Shown here piece by piece: positions 11,176 to 20,663 of a DNA stretch of 64,000 bases. Location: assembly GCA_913776825.1 (NCBI GenBank), contig CAJYPV010000031.1, forward strand, positions 62,001 through 126,000. The letters run 5' to 3'. How positions within the stretch are numbered: the stretch's first letter is position 1; each line of letters opens with the position of its first letter. Below the pieces are notes generated by a model, which worked only from the letters and a program-made list of their open reading frames with translations, made no database searches and was not told the origin of the DNA. The DNA is from Burkholderiaceae bacterium (GTDB taxonomy: Bacteria; Pseudomonadota; Gammaproteobacteria; Burkholderiales; Burkholderiaceae_C). The position numbers were made by a program, and so were the translations under genes.

Positions 11176-11215
11176 AACGGCCGGATGTCGGAGAGATCCA
11201 ACATCCGGCCGTTTT
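11176..11215 (+). terminator. Possible second terminator between convergent genes
   Basis: Perfect 13-bp inverted repeat (AACGGCCGGATGT / ACATCCGGCCGTT) with a 12-base loop and a short T run on the plus side. It lies between the plus-strand 10765 gene and the minus-strand OmpA gene. The T tract is short, so strength is uncertain. Confidence 0.5.
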
Positions 11216-11295
11216 GCCGGTTAGCCGTTTAGCCGTTCGGGTTTGCCGTGCGGTCGAGCGGGCCTCACCCGCTCGACTTGATCGAGCAGCGCCGA

Positions 11296-11988
11296 TCAGC
11301 CGCCTTGCTGAGGCTCGCGCAGGAAGATCTCCACGCGGCGGTTCTTGGCGCGGCTCTCCGCCGTGTCGTTGGACACCAGCGGCTCACGCGAGCCACGGCC
11401 GGCGACCTCGACCCGGTCGCCGCGCACGCCGCGGTCCACCAGGTAGTTGCGCACGCTCTCCGCGCGGCGCAGGGACAGCGGGTCGTTGATCGCATCGGAG
11501 CCCGTGTTGTCCGTATGGCCGATCACCCGGACCACCGTCGTCGGACCGCTGTTCAGGCCGTTGGCGAAGCCATCCAGCACCGGACGCAGGCGGGGTTCCA
11601 CCACCGCGCTGTTGGTGGCGAAGGAGATGTCGCTCGGGACTTCCAGCTTCAACTGGTTATCGGCCGTACGCGTCACTTCCACGCCGGTGCCCTGCGTGGC
11701 TTGCTCCATCGCGCGGCGCTTGTCTTCCATGTGGCGCGACCAGACATTGCCGGCCACCGCGCCGAGCGCGCCGCCCACCACCGCCCCCGTGCCGGCCTTG
11801 CCGCCGGTGGCGGAGCTCAGCACCGCGCCCGCGACCGCGCCGATCGCGGCGCCGCCGGCCGTGCCGCGTTGCCGTTCATCCATGTTGGCGCAGCCGGCCA
11901 GCGCGGCGAACGCCGTCACGGCGATCATCAATTGGCACAACCCGCGGCCGGATTGAGCAGCAGAGGAAGAGGAATGGGAACGAAACAT
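11296..11988 (-). CDS. OmpA-family lipoprotein with glycine-zipper segment
   Basis: 230 residues. A signal sequence ends in the lipobox LAGC (about residues 30-33), so the protein is probably lipid-anchored. Next comes a Gly/Ala-rich zipper (GTAGGAAIGAVAGAVLSSATG ...) followed by an OmpA-C peptidoglycan-binding domain with the conserved VIGHTDNTGS and the LSLRRAESVRNYLV ... GRGSREPLVSNDT ... NRRVEIFL motifs. Resembles YiaD-type proteins. The ribosome-binding site GAGGAG lies inside a TTGAGG-AGC-CCTCAA hairpin just before the ATG, which could limit translation. Confidence 0.92.
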   Translation of the reverse strand: MFRSHSSSSAAQSGRGLCQLMIAVTAFAALAGCANMDERQRGTAGGAAIGAVAGAVLSSATGGKAGTGAVVGGALGAVAGNVWSRHMEDKRRAMEQATQGTGVEVTRTADNQLKLEVPSDISFATNSAVVEPRLRPVLDGFANGLNSGPTTVVRVIGHTDNTGSDAINDPLSLRRAESVRNYLVDRGVRGDRVEVAGRGSREPLVSNDTAESRAKNRRVEIFLREPQQGG

Positions 11989-12070
11989 CTTGAGGGCTCC
12001 TCAATGAGTTTTGGAGATGGCTGAGTATCCACGGCGCAAGCACACCGTGCAGGCCTCAGCGGGGATAAGA

Positions 12071-12094
12071 AGACCTGCAAAAGTTTGCTGGTCT
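12071..12094. promoter_or_regulatory. Palindromic operator candidate, copy 1
   Basis: Arms GACCTGCA and TGCTGGTC separated by six bases (AAAGTT). It shares the [A/T]GCA-N6-TGCT core with three further sites at 20028, 20087 and 20766. It lies between the OmpA gene and the EAL-like gene beginning at 12185. Confidence 0.55.
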
Positions 12095-12184
12095 GTATAG
12101 GGAGTTGGCAGAGTTGGGCTATTCGCTGAACAGGTAGCAATTCCTAGCATGACTGTCATCCAACAGCCCTCTGGAGCGACTGTC

Positions 12185-13423
12185 ATGCGTCAAGAACATC
12201 CCACTTTCGGCCAATCGTCCAGCCCGTTTGGCAATCCGGATGCCCTGTCCCTGGCAGCGCCTCACCCATTCTCTTCACCGCCGCGGATGTCCGGCCCGCC
12301 CGGCGGTTCACGTGCCGCCTCGTCGACCGCACGACGGGATCATCTCGACACGCACCCCAGCCGCCTCGCTGAGGAACACACCAGCCCGAATGTCCGCTAT
12401 GCCTTGCAGGCGATCGTCGATGAACGCGGCCGGATGGTGGCGTCCGAGCTGCTGTTTCGCTGGAACAGCCGGGATGGCAGCGTTGGGCCCGAACTGGGCG
12501 GCTACGCCACCAGCGTGGCGCTCTGCAACGCTTTGCTGGACGGCGAACTGCTCACCGCAGGTCATGCCACCGGCCAACCGGTCGGACCGATTTTTGTCAA
12601 CATGGATGAGTCATTCCTGCTCAGCCCCATGGCGGAAGCGGTGGACGCGCGTGTCGGTGTGATCGAGCTGTTGGAAACCCTGGTGATCACGCCGGCGGTT
12701 CGCCAGCGCATCCAGTCCCTGCATCAACGTGGCTACCGCTTCGCGCTGGATGATGTGCAGAGCCTGGACGATCCCCGCTGGACGCTGGCCGAGCACCTGG
12801 AGTTCGTCAAGATCGACGTGCTGCAATTGGGCGAGAGCACCCTGCAGGCGCTGGTGACGATGGCCCATGCTCTCGGCTTGCGGGTGGTGGCGGAGAAGGT
12901 CGAGAGTGACGAACAACTCGCTCGACTGCGCCTGATGGGCATTGACCGGTTCCAGGGCTATGCGGTGCAGCGCCCGCAGATTCAATCGCCGCCTGCCTTG
13001 CCGGGCTGCGATCCGGTCATCCTCGGCAAGGCCACGCTGCTGGCGCAAGCAGGCGCGTCGAATCAAGCCATCGCCCTGCTGGTGTGCAGCGATCCCGCGC
13101 TGATGGCGCGGCTGATGCGGCTGCAGGCGGTGGTGGCACCGTCCGAGGTGGCTCGCTCCGACACCTTGATGGCCCTGATGGCCTCGCTGCCGCGCCAGGT
13201 GCTGGTGGCCTGGCTGTTGATGATGAACGTGGCGGCCGTGCACGGCCGCGGCCGACAGCGCAGCTTGCTGGTCCGGCGAGCGCTGATTGCCTATCGCGCC
13301 CAGTTGCTGGAACAGGCGATGAACCCCGCTTCGCAGGAATTTGCGCGTGAGCTGTTCGATCATTACGTGATGCTGATCAACGTGCACATGCAGCCCTTCC
13401 GCCCGGCCGCTTCAGCGGCCTGA
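12185..13423 (+). CDS. EAL-like/HDOD-type signalling protein (YuxH-like)
   Basis: 412 residues from ATG 12185 (GGAG eight bases upstream; an in-frame ATG at 12149 has no clear site). After a low-complexity N-terminus the protein shows an EAL-like fold: ASELLFRW in place of EAL, VNMDES, ELLET, FALDDVQS, FVKIDVLQ, VVAEKVES and FQGYAVQRP. So several metal- and substrate-binding positions persist while the signature Ala is changed. The C-terminal part (PALPGCDPVILGKATLLAQ onward) fits an HDOD-like module. It could bind c-di-GMP without cleaving it; weak hydrolysis cannot be excluded. A shorter, more degenerate paralogue is at 24807. Confidence 0.8.
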   Translation: MRQEHPTFGQSSSPFGNPDALSLAAPHPFSSPPRMSGPPGGSRAASSTARRDHLDTHPSRLAEEHTSPNVRYALQAIVDERGRMVASELLFRWNSRDGSVGPELGGYATSVALCNALLDGELLTAGHATGQPVGPIFVNMDESFLLSPMAEAVDARVGVIELLETLVITPAVRQRIQSLHQRGYRFALDDVQSLDDPRWTLAEHLEFVKIDVLQLGESTLQALVTMAHALGLRVVAEKVESDEQLARLRLMGIDRFQGYAVQRPQIQSPPALPGCDPVILGKATLLAQAGASNQAIALLVCSDPALMARLMRLQAVVAPSEVARSDTLMALMASLPRQVLVAWLLMMNVAAVHGRGRQRSLLVRRALIAYRAQLLEQAMNPASQEFARELFDHYVMLINVHMQPFRPAASAA

Positions 13424-13528
13424 AGCGCGCAACCACCGATCTGACGTTCTCAGCGGCTGCCCGGTCGTGGGCCGCCGCGATCGGAGCCTCCGGCCCCGTC
13501 AGTCCTCCGCTTTGAGATCCTCACCATG

Positions 13529-13562
13529 AAACGCCGCGGCGCTTAGCGTCCGCGGCGTTTTT
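13529..13562 (+). terminator. Rho-independent terminator
   Basis: AAACGCCGCGG and CCGCGGCGTTT pair around a ten-base loop and run into TTTTT. It ends the EAL-like gene transcript. The rest of the 13424-13933 gap shows no gene; an inverted repeat at 13741-13785 (AGGGGGAA/TTCCCCCT) is the only other structure. Confidence 0.85.
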
Positions 13563-13933
13563 GTTGGTGACGCATTGCTGCGCAGTGCCACAGGTATCGC
13601 GCTCAACGGCGATGAGGCAGTGAAGCCAGCGAAGGGGCGAGGCAGCGAGGCAGCGAATATGTTGTGCGGGGACGCCTGCATGCCGGCGGCGCAGGCGTGT
13701 CGGCGATAGACACCGGTGCGCAACAAGCCGGTTCCTGCCGCCTCGGAAAACGAAAACAGGGGGAACAGCTTGCGCCATTCCCCCTTGGTCCGCCGTCACG
13801 GGACGCGAAAGACTCCGCGTCCCCGGCAAGTCAACGCTGGAACGATCCCGGCGATGCGCCGGTCCCAGCGACTGCCCGTTTGCCGCTTATGAGGGCGTGG
13901 CGAGCGTGCCGGCTCGACTCGACCCAGCCCGCA

Positions 13934-14602
13934 TCAATCGTCGATCAGCCCATGGATCCGCGCCACGCTCGTGGCCATGGCCCGCGAATTCACGTTCAGC
14001 TTGCGATAGATCGATCGCAGATGCTGATTCACCGTGAAGCGCGAGATCGACAAGCGGCTGCCGATGTCCACGATCGGGTGGCCTTCGATCAGCAGGTTGA
14101 GCACGCTCCATTCGCGCTGGCCCAGGCCCAGTTCCTTGAGCTTTTGCTCCTTGTCGACCTTGGGACGGACGCCGGTCTCCAGACTTTCCAGCTTGTCCAG
14201 CACCAGGCGCGACACCGCAGGGCTGAGCGGCGCATGGCCGTTGTGGGTGGCGATGATCTTGTCGATCAGCGAAGGCTGGATCTCTTCCTTCAGCAGATAC
14301 CCCGACGCGCCCGCGCGCAGGCTGCGCATGACGTGTTTGGTGTCGCCGAAGGTGCTGACCACGATGCTGTGCGCATCCGGGCATTTCTCCTTGATCAGCT
14401 TGATCAGATCGACGCCGTCCACGTCCGGCAGGCCCAGATCGACCAGATAAACGTCCGCCCGGTTGGCCAGGATGGCCGAGACCGATTCGCCGCGGTTGCG
14501 GCCGATGCCCACGATCTGGCAGGCGCTGCTGCCGGAGACGATGTCAATGATCTTTTGAAGAATGACGGGATCGTCTTCGATGATGGTGACGGTGATGCTC
14601 AT
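13934..14602 (-). CDS. NarL/FixJ-type response regulator (LuxR HTH)
   Basis: 222 residues. Receiver residues: E9-D10-D11 acidic pocket, phosphoacceptor D55 in VYLVDLGLPD, and conserved Lys in YLLKEEI. The C-terminal LuxR-type HTH covers about 158-205 (LGQREWSVLNLLIEG ... ISRFTVNQHLRSIYRKLNV). AGGGA lies upstream of the ATG. It is the last gene of the minus-strand run tolC-ABC-hlyD, 155 bases after the HlyD-like gene, so it probably controls this locus. Its natural partner would be the HisKA_3-type kinase at 26023-28143, at the other end of the locus. Confidence 0.92.
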   Translation of the reverse strand: MSITVTIIEDDPVILQKIIDIVSGSSACQIVGIGRNRGESVSAILANRADVYLVDLGLPDVDGVDLIKLIKEKCPDAHSIVVSTFGDTKHVMRSLRAGASGYLLKEEIQPSLIDKIIATHNGHAPLSPAVSRLVLDKLESLETGVRPKVDKEQKLKELGLGQREWSVLNLLIEGHPIVDIGSRLSISRFTVNQHLRSIYRKLNVNSRAMATSVARIHGLIDD

Positions 14603-14757
14603 GCTGTGCTTCCCTGAGAGTGAAGGGTGTTATGCGATGGGGATGACGGACAGGACGGAGACGACAGACCGCTCGGGTGCCGGCGTGGCGTCGGTCGGCG
14701 CGAGCGGCCTGTCGATTGGCTTGTCGGTTGGCCTGCCGATTGGCGGTGTGCAGCGGC

Positions 14758-15912
14758 TCATCGTTCGCCCATGGATTCGGACAAGGTCTTCTTGACCGGC
14801 TTCAGCAGGTAATCCAGCACCGTGTGCCGGCCGGTGATGATTTCCGCCGTGGCGGTCATGCCCGGTTGAATCTGAATGGCCTGCGCCTGCTCGCCCTTGA
14901 ACCGGTGGCTGGTGATGCGAATGCGGGTGCGGTAATAGGTCTGTTCGCCTTGCGCAGTGCGCTCGGTGAGCGCGTCCGGGCTGACGTAGATGACCTCGCC
15001 ACGCAGCGTGCCGTAAATGCTGTAGTCGAACGCATCCAGCTTGACATTGACCGGCATGCCGGGCCGCACGAAGCCGATGTCGGCGGCGCGCAGGCGGCTC
15101 TCGATCAGCAGATCCTCGCCCGTCGGCAGCAACTGCATGATTTCATCGCCCGGGCGCAGCACGGCGCCGACCGTGGTCAGGGTGATGAGATTGACGACGC
15201 CGTCGACCGGTGCCCGCAACTGCGTGTGTTCCAGCAGACCGCGGCGATCGTTCAAGGCCTGCTGAACGCTGGCGAGATCTTCTTCCGCCTTGGCCATTTC
15301 GGCCTGCGCATCCTGGAGGAATCGATTGCGGCGCGTGGCGACCTGGCCAGCGGCCTCATTCGCCGTCCGCTGCAGCCGCAGGAACTCGGCGGCGCTGATG
15401 TCACCGCTCTTGAACAACGGCTCGTTGAGAGCGACTTCCTGAGCGGCGAGCTGGGCCGACTTCTCGAGAATCTTCAGATCCTCATCCAGCGCCGTGCGAC
15501 GGCGTTCATGCAACTGGCGCTGCACCGCGCTGAAGGCGCTGCGGCTGTCGTCGCGGTAGCCGACGCCCAGGGTCTCGGCCCGCAACCGGGCGCGCGTGGC
15601 CTGCAGCGCGGCCGACTTTTCAGACGAATCCGCCAACGCGGCGCGTGCCTTGGTGTCATCCAACTGCACGAGCAGGTCGCCTTTCTTGACCGCGTCGCCC
15701 TCTTGCACAAAGACCTTCTCCACCACACCTCCATCAGGAGCCTGGATGACTTGTGTGCGTGAGGATGCCATGACCTTGCCGGATGTGCGAGTCACCTCTT
15801 CGATCTCGGCCTGGGACGCCCAATAGGCAGCCACTGACAATGCGGCGACCAGGGCCAAGACGGTCAGACGCAGTCCGTAGCGCGGACGGTCGACATGGGA
15901 TGTGTTTTTCAT
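14758..15912 (-). CDS. HlyD-family type I secretion membrane fusion protein
   Basis: 384 residues starting MKNTSHVDRPRYGLRL, with GGGAAAG upstream. One N-terminal transmembrane helix (about 17-33), a first lipoyl half with QAPDGGVVEKVFVQEGD, a long coiled-coil hairpin (about 90-240), a second lipoyl half (LRAPVDGVVNLITL) and a C-terminal beta domain (IQPGMTATAEIITG). It links the ABC transporter in the inner membrane to the TolC-like channel. The last residues (LLKPVKKTLSESMGER) match RTX-adhesin exporters such as LapC. The start is 25 bases after the ABC gene. Confidence 0.95.
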   Translation of the reverse strand: MKNTSHVDRPRYGLRLTVLALVAALSVAAYWASQAEIEEVTRTSGKVMASSRTQVIQAPDGGVVEKVFVQEGDAVKKGDLLVQLDDTKARAALADSSEKSAALQATRARLRAETLGVGYRDDSRSAFSAVQRQLHERRRTALDEDLKILEKSAQLAAQEVALNEPLFKSGDISAAEFLRLQRTANEAAGQVATRRNRFLQDAQAEMAKAEEDLASVQQALNDRRGLLEHTQLRAPVDGVVNLITLTTVGAVLRPGDEIMQLLPTGEDLLIESRLRAADIGFVRPGMPVNVKLDAFDYSIYGTLRGEVIYVSPDALTERTAQGEQTYYRTRIRITSHRFKGEQAQAIQIQPGMTATAEIITGRHTVLDYLLKPVKKTLSESMGER

Positions 15913-15937
15913 TTGGCTTTCCCTGTTTGAAGTGAGG

Positions 15938-18367
15938 TCAGGCCGCTGCGGAGCTGGGGGCAGCCGGTCCGTTGGAGGCGGCGGTCGCCGAGGCGACCGT
16001 GGCGGTGGGCTCGGCGGCGACCCGGCGGGCAACGGCCATCGGCGCGGTGGCCGAGGCGCCGGAGAAGCTCCCGGCCGTCGGGTTCGCGGCAGCCGGGCGC
16101 CCTTGAAGCTGCGCCAGCACCTGATCGCGCGGGCCATCGAGCAGGACGCCTTGCGGCGACAGGACGATCACCCGGTCGACCAGGCGCAGCATCGACATCC
16201 GATGCGTCACCAGCAGCAGCGTCGAGGCGGGCTTGAGCTGCTGTTTGAGCAGTTGCACCGTGGCGATCTCGAGGCCGTCATCCATGCCGGAAGTGGGCTC
16301 GTCGAGCAGCCAGACAGAGCGATCGGCCAGCAGCAACCGGGTCAGCGCGACCAACTGGCGCTGGCCGCCCGACAGACCGCGACCGCCTTCGGTCAGCGGC
16401 CGGTCCAGGCCCATCGGATGGGCCGACACCATGGCCCACAGACCGGTGCGCTGGCAGGCCGCGATGATGTGCTCATCACTGACATCGGCCAGGCCGAAGG
16501 CCAGGTTGTCGCGCAGCGTGCCGGCGAACAGCCAGGCTTGCTGCGGGCAGTAGGCCATCTGGGCCGAGCGCCAGCCGGCATGGATCTGTTGCTGATCGAC
16601 GCCATCCAGATAGACGGTGCCGCGCGAGGGTTTGCTCTGGCCGCAGGCCATCGAGAGCAGCGTGGATTTGCCCGCACCGATCGTGCCGATGATGCCGACC
16701 TTTTCCCCGGCTGCGATGCGCAGGGAGCCGATCCGAAGCGCCTGCTTGGCGCCGGGGTAGGCGAATTCCACGTCGTCAAACACGATCTCGCCGCGGATCG
16801 ATTCCGGCACCACCGGGCGGGCGATCAGGTGATTGTCGGTTTCCAGCCGAAAGATCGCATCCAGCGCCTTCATCGACGCCCTCGCATTGCCCAGTTGCAC
16901 CAGCACGCCGGGGATCGAGGCCAGCGGGGACAGCACCCGTCCGGACAGGATCGAGCAGGCAATGATGGCGCCCTGGGTCAGTTCGCCCTGGATCGCCAGC
17001 ACCGCGCCGATGCAGATCAGCGAGACATAGCTGGCCTGCTGCAGGCCGGCGGACAGGTAGGCGGTGGCGTCGGTCTCATGCTTGATCGTCAGGTTGTGCG
17101 TCGCATTGACTTCGCACAGCGTGGCCCAGCGGCTGTCGAATCGCCATTGCGCGCCCAGACCCTTGATGCTTTCCGTGCCTTCGATGGCTTCCACCAGCAG
17201 GCCGGTCTTGGCGCTGGCCTGCTTCAACTGCGCGGCGCTGATGCGGGCGATCTTGCGCATGCGCAGCAGACCGGCCAGCAGCGTCATGCTGAACAGCAGC
17301 ACTGCCGGGGCCGCCATCCAGACACCACCGATCAGGCCGATGACGGTCGCGAACAGGATCGCCATCGGCAGGTCGAACAGCAGGAACAAGGTGGAGGTGG
17401 ACAGCACCCCGCGCACGGCTTCGAAACTCTGCATTTGGGAAGCCAGCGTGCCCACGGAGCCGGGGCGCTGGTCTGCCCGCACGCTGGCCAGCCGGGTCAT
17501 CAGTCGCTGGGAGATCTGCACGTCCAGCTGCTTCAGCTTGGGTTCGAGCAAGCCCGCCCGCGCCAGCTTGAGCAGCCACTCGATCAGGATCGCCAGCGCG
17601 ACGCCGCCGGTCAGGACCCACAAGGTGTCATGGCCCTGGCTGGGGATCACCCGGTCATAGACCTGCATCGAGTAGAACGAAATCGAGATGGCGACGACCG
17701 CCAACACCAGCGAGAGTCCAGCCGCTTCGACAAACACCAGCCAGTTGCGGCGCATTTCGAGCAGCACCAGCTGGCGGGCGGTCGCGGGCGCGTCCGAGGT
17801 CGAATCCACATCCGCGTTCAGGTGCAGACAGGCGACGCCGTCCAGAACGAGGTCATGCCGGTCGCCGGCGGCGTCCTGACAGCGCCACAGGCCTTGCGCA
17901 TCCCGGCCGGTCACGATCAGCCACCCCAGATCGGGATGCGGACACAGCAGGGGCAGGGCGGCGAGCTGGGGTTGCTTCAGCGTCGTGAAGCGAGCTGCAT
18001 CGCACAGGGCTTCGCCCATCGACTGGGCCGAACGCAGGGCCTGGCGCGTGTCCGCGCGGGATGGCAGATCCTGGGACGCCAGCCATTGCTTGGCCTCGGC
18101 GGAAGGCACGGGCTGGCCCTTGAGCCGCATCCAGTGGACGAAGGTCTTGGCCAGCGCGCTCCGCTCCCGCGCGTGGACAGCGCCGGAGGCGGCCGGCGCA
18201 TCTTTGGCGGGGGCGCCCGCGGACGGCGTGGGCAGGGTGTCGGTCGGGCATTCAGGGCCCGAGGAGCCGGCCGGCTTCAGCGTCGGACCAGGGCGAATCG
18301 AAGCGGGCTGGCGGCCAGGGTTGGGATGACCACCCAGAGGCGGAGGAGAGGTTTTGATCCAGTTCAT
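15938..18367 (-). CDS. Type I secretion ABC transporter with degenerate C39-like N-terminal domain
   Basis: 809 residues from MNWIKTS at 18367. Residues about 70-220 occupy the place of a C39 peptidase but lack a Cys-His catalytic pair, as in the C39-like domains of RTX/LapB exporters that recognise but do not cut their substrate. A transmembrane domain (about 245-500) and a nucleotide-binding domain follow: Walker A GTIGAGKST, signature LSGGQRQ, Walker B WLLDEPTSG and the H-loop VTHRM. A low-complexity Ala/Thr tail follows residue 770. With the flanking TolC-like and HlyD-like genes it forms a complete type I secretion machine. Confidence 0.95.
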   Translation of the reverse strand: MNWIKTSPPPLGGHPNPGRQPASIRPGPTLKPAGSSGPECPTDTLPTPSAGAPAKDAPAASGAVHARERSALAKTFVHWMRLKGQPVPSAEAKQWLASQDLPSRADTRQALRSAQSMGEALCDAARFTTLKQPQLAALPLLCPHPDLGWLIVTGRDAQGLWRCQDAAGDRHDLVLDGVACLHLNADVDSTSDAPATARQLVLLEMRRNWLVFVEAAGLSLVLAVVAISISFYSMQVYDRVIPSQGHDTLWVLTGGVALAILIEWLLKLARAGLLEPKLKQLDVQISQRLMTRLASVRADQRPGSVGTLASQMQSFEAVRGVLSTSTLFLLFDLPMAILFATVIGLIGGVWMAAPAVLLFSMTLLAGLLRMRKIARISAAQLKQASAKTGLLVEAIEGTESIKGLGAQWRFDSRWATLCEVNATHNLTIKHETDATAYLSAGLQQASYVSLICIGAVLAIQGELTQGAIIACSILSGRVLSPLASIPGVLVQLGNARASMKALDAIFRLETDNHLIARPVVPESIRGEIVFDDVEFAYPGAKQALRIGSLRIAAGEKVGIIGTIGAGKSTLLSMACGQSKPSRGTVYLDGVDQQQIHAGWRSAQMAYCPQQAWLFAGTLRDNLAFGLADVSDEHIIAACQRTGLWAMVSAHPMGLDRPLTEGGRGLSGGQRQLVALTRLLLADRSVWLLDEPTSGMDDGLEIATVQLLKQQLKPASTLLLVTHRMSMLRLVDRVIVLSPQGVLLDGPRDQVLAQLQGRPAAANPTAGSFSGASATAPMAVARRVAAEPTATVASATAASNGPAAPSSAAA

Positions 18368-18496
18368 GGGACATCTCGTTCGTTGCGCCGAGGCGCGGGT
18401 TTCGACAACAGGGCGGGCAGGCGTTGCGAGGCGACAGGCCCATCGGACCGGGCCCGTGCGGCCGAGGCGACCGTTCAAGCGCCGATCAAGTGCCGC

Positions 18497-19963
18497 TCAT
18501 GGGCGGCTGTTCTGATCGATCAGCAATCGCAGCCGATACAGGCCGGCGCGCTCATCGATGTCGGCTTCACGGGCCATCTGGCGGGAGGCATGGGCTTCTC
18601 GAACCATGTTCAGCAGGTCCAGCCAGGGCCGCCGGCCGGCGTCGAACTGGCGGCGGTAGGAGCGCAGCACGTCCTCGCTCGCGGCCACCGTCGTGACGGC
18701 ATTCGCGGCGGACGCCTGAGCGGCCTGGTAGCGGGTGAAGTCGAACTGATAGCGGGTGAAGAGCTCCTGCTCGGTCGCCGCGACCGCGGCTTGGGCCGCC
18801 TGAATCCGGGACCGCGCACCCCCTAGGGCGGCGACGCCGGCGAAGCCCCCATTCAGGCTGGCCTGGAACACCAGGCCGATGCGCTGGTCGCTGCGGACGC
18901 CGCTCTGGTTGTCATACCGCAGGCTGACGGTGGGCATCAGCGCCGCTTTGGCCTGTCGCAGTTGATCCTGGGCCAGATCGACCTGAGCGCGCGCGACCGC
19001 CATTTCCGGCGTGCGCTGGATGCCTTGCAACACCTCGTTCAGCGCCGGCGGCGCCGGCAGATCGCCAGTCAGCGCCTGCAGCAGCGCGTCGGTCACGGGT
19101 CGGCGGGCGAGACGTTGCAATTGCTCGCGTTGAAGGATTTCTTCCAGCCGGGCCTGGGCCAGCTCCGCCTTCACGGCGCTCAGGCGCGATCGGGCCAGGG
19201 CCGCGTCCGAGGCGGTCGCCACGCCCGCCTGACTGCGACGCTCGATCATGTCCAGCAACTGGCGATGGCTGATCTCCAGGCGCTGCAGGTCTTCCACGCG
19301 TCCATGCGCCTTGGCCCAGTCAGTCCAGTTCGCCACGAGCCGCTGCTTGAGCTGCAGCTGAGCGGCGAGCAGCTCCTGCTCGGTGCTCTGCAACTGGGTC
19401 TTGGCCAGGTTCAGGCCAGCGGTCAGCGCGCCGCCGGTGTAAAGCGGCTGGGTCACCCGCAATACATTCACATAGGCATTGGCGGAGTAGCCTGGGCCGG
19501 CCGGCTCGCGCGAGAAGCTCGGCGTCGGGCCGAACTGCCACTTGGCGGCGGTGACGCCGCTCTGCGCTGCGGCAATGCCGGCGCGGGCCCGCTCGATCGA
19601 GGGATCCTCTGCCAGCGCCGTGCTCAGGAAGTCGGTCAGGGCGTTGCCCCATGCGATCGGCGTGGAGCCGGGCTCACTGGCTGTGGCGCTCAAATCGCTG
19701 GGAGAAGCTGGCTTGGCGAGGTCGGCGCGGTCGGCGGACTGGCCGGACGCTTCGCCCTCGGCGATCTGCGCAGCCGACAAATTCACCGAATCCGCGACTT
19801 TTTCAGCGGTTTGCGTCGGCCGATCTTGAGAATCGACAGGAGTTTCAGCGCGAACTGTGTTTCCGGCGGAAATCGCGACCAACGCGGAGGCCACCGCACC
19901 AATAATGGCGGTTTGCGCTGAGGCCGTTCTTTGGTGGATGGTCGTGCTGACAGAGGTATTCAT
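18497..19963 (-). CDS. TolC-family outer membrane channel of type I secretion
   Basis: 488 residues with an N-terminal signal region (TAIIGAVASALVAISAG ... VRA-ETP), a variable stretch to about 95, then two TolC repeats with the usual coiled coils (ALAEDPSIERARAGIAAAQSG, NVLRVTQPLYTGGALTAGLN, MAVARAQVDLAQDQLRQAKA, RRQFDAGRRPWLDLLNMVREA). It is first in the secretion operon; the 330-bp promoter interval upstream contains two palindromic operator candidates (20028 and 20087). The likely cargo is the adhesin encoded divergently at 21217. Confidence 0.93.
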   Translation of the reverse strand: MNTSVSTTIHQRTASAQTAIIGAVASALVAISAGNTVRAETPVDSQDRPTQTAEKVADSVNLSAAQIAEGEASGQSADRADLAKPASPSDLSATASEPGSTPIAWGNALTDFLSTALAEDPSIERARAGIAAAQSGVTAAKWQFGPTPSFSREPAGPGYSANAYVNVLRVTQPLYTGGALTAGLNLAKTQLQSTEQELLAAQLQLKQRLVANWTDWAKAHGRVEDLQRLEISHRQLLDMIERRSQAGVATASDAALARSRLSAVKAELAQARLEEILQREQLQRLARRPVTDALLQALTGDLPAPPALNEVLQGIQRTPEMAVARAQVDLAQDQLRQAKAALMPTVSLRYDNQSGVRSDQRIGLVFQASLNGGFAGVAALGGARSRIQAAQAAVAATEQELFTRYQFDFTRYQAAQASAANAVTTVAASEDVLRSYRRQFDAGRRPWLDLLNMVREAHASRQMAREADIDERAGLYRLRLLIDQNSRP

Positions 19964-20027
19964 GAGCCGCTCACTGGTTGTTGCGCGTCGGAATCCAGTT
20001 TCGAGCCGTCCTCATGAGGGGCACAAG

Positions 20028-20041
20028 AGCATCTATTTGCT
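20028..20041. promoter_or_regulatory. Palindromic operator candidate, copy 2
   Basis: AGCA-TCTATT-TGCT followed by AGTG. It lies 65 bases upstream of the tolC-like start codon and shares spacing and half-site with the copies at 12071, 20087 and 20766. Confidence 0.5.
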
Positions 20042-20086
20042 AGTGATTTGAGGCAGACCAGCCCAAGTGATTAACTTGTGAGGTTT

Positions 20087-20108
20087 GACTAGCAGTAATT
20101 TGCTAGTC
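20087..20108. promoter_or_regulatory. Palindromic operator candidate, copy 3
   Basis: Perfect 8-bp arms GACTAGCA and TGCTAGTC around GTAATT. It is the best-conserved copy, midway between the divergent tolC-like and copper-storage genes. A second small inverted repeat (CAAGT-GATTA-ACTTG, 20064-20078) is adjacent. Confidence 0.65.
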
Positions 20109-20294
20109 GCGCGGCTTTCAGGCGCAGCCGCCAGAGGCGGCGGCCCCTCGATTCACGGTGTCAGCGGCAGCGGCACGCGGCCAGCGGTCGATCGGCCGCA
20201 CAGCGCGACAGCGGTCGCGCGCCCGGTCTTGCAGGAATCGGTGGCACAAGGGTTGCCGTCGACAGGCTTCCACCCTTCGTTTGAGGACCTGCCG

Positions 20295-20663
20295 ATGAAT
20301 GCCCCTGTCGAATCGCCCGAAGCTCTCGCCGATTGCGCCGCCGCCTGTGCCCAGGCGCTCCAGGCCACGCTGGCCTGTGCGAATGCCTGTATCCGAGCAG
20401 GCGACCGGACGCTGGAGTCCTGCGCCTTGTTGGCCTTGGACTGTGCCGAGATTTGCCAAGCGGCCATCGGCGCGCTGAGCCGGTCGTCAGAACACCATGG
20501 TGATTTCTGCGCCCTGACGCTTCATTTGTGCACCGTGTGCGCCGACGAATGTGAAAAGCACCCCCATGCCCATTGCAAGCGATGCGCACAAGCTTGCCGG
20601 GCCTGCGCACAAGCCTGCCAGCCGCATGCCGGCGAACGACATGCACTGCAGCCGCGGCATTGA
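20295..20663 (+). CDS. Four-helix-bundle copper-storage-type protein (Csp/DUF326)
   Basis: 122 residues from MNAPVES, with GAGGA upstream. Cysteines are spaced along helices as in copper storage proteins: ADCAAACAQ, LACANACIR, ESCALLALDCAEICQ, FCALTLHLCTVCADECEKH and HCKRCAQACRACAQACQ. Such proteins load many Cu(I) ions on Cys inside a four-helix bundle. No signal peptide is seen, so a cytosolic Csp3-like role is likely. It lies between the secretion operon and the adhesin gene, an unusual place for copper handling. Confidence 0.88.
   Translation: MNAPVESPEALADCAAACAQALQATLACANACIRAGDRTLESCALLALDCAEICQAAIGALSRSSEHHGDFCALTLHLCTVCADECEKHPHAHCKRCAQACRACAQACQPHAGERHALQPRH

Noticed and set aside
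15902..18826. 974-codon plus-strand open frame over the HlyD/ABC/TolC genes
   Set aside because: It is antisense to three well-recognised genes and has a His/Arg/Gln-rich composition without domains; it results from high G+C at third codon positions.
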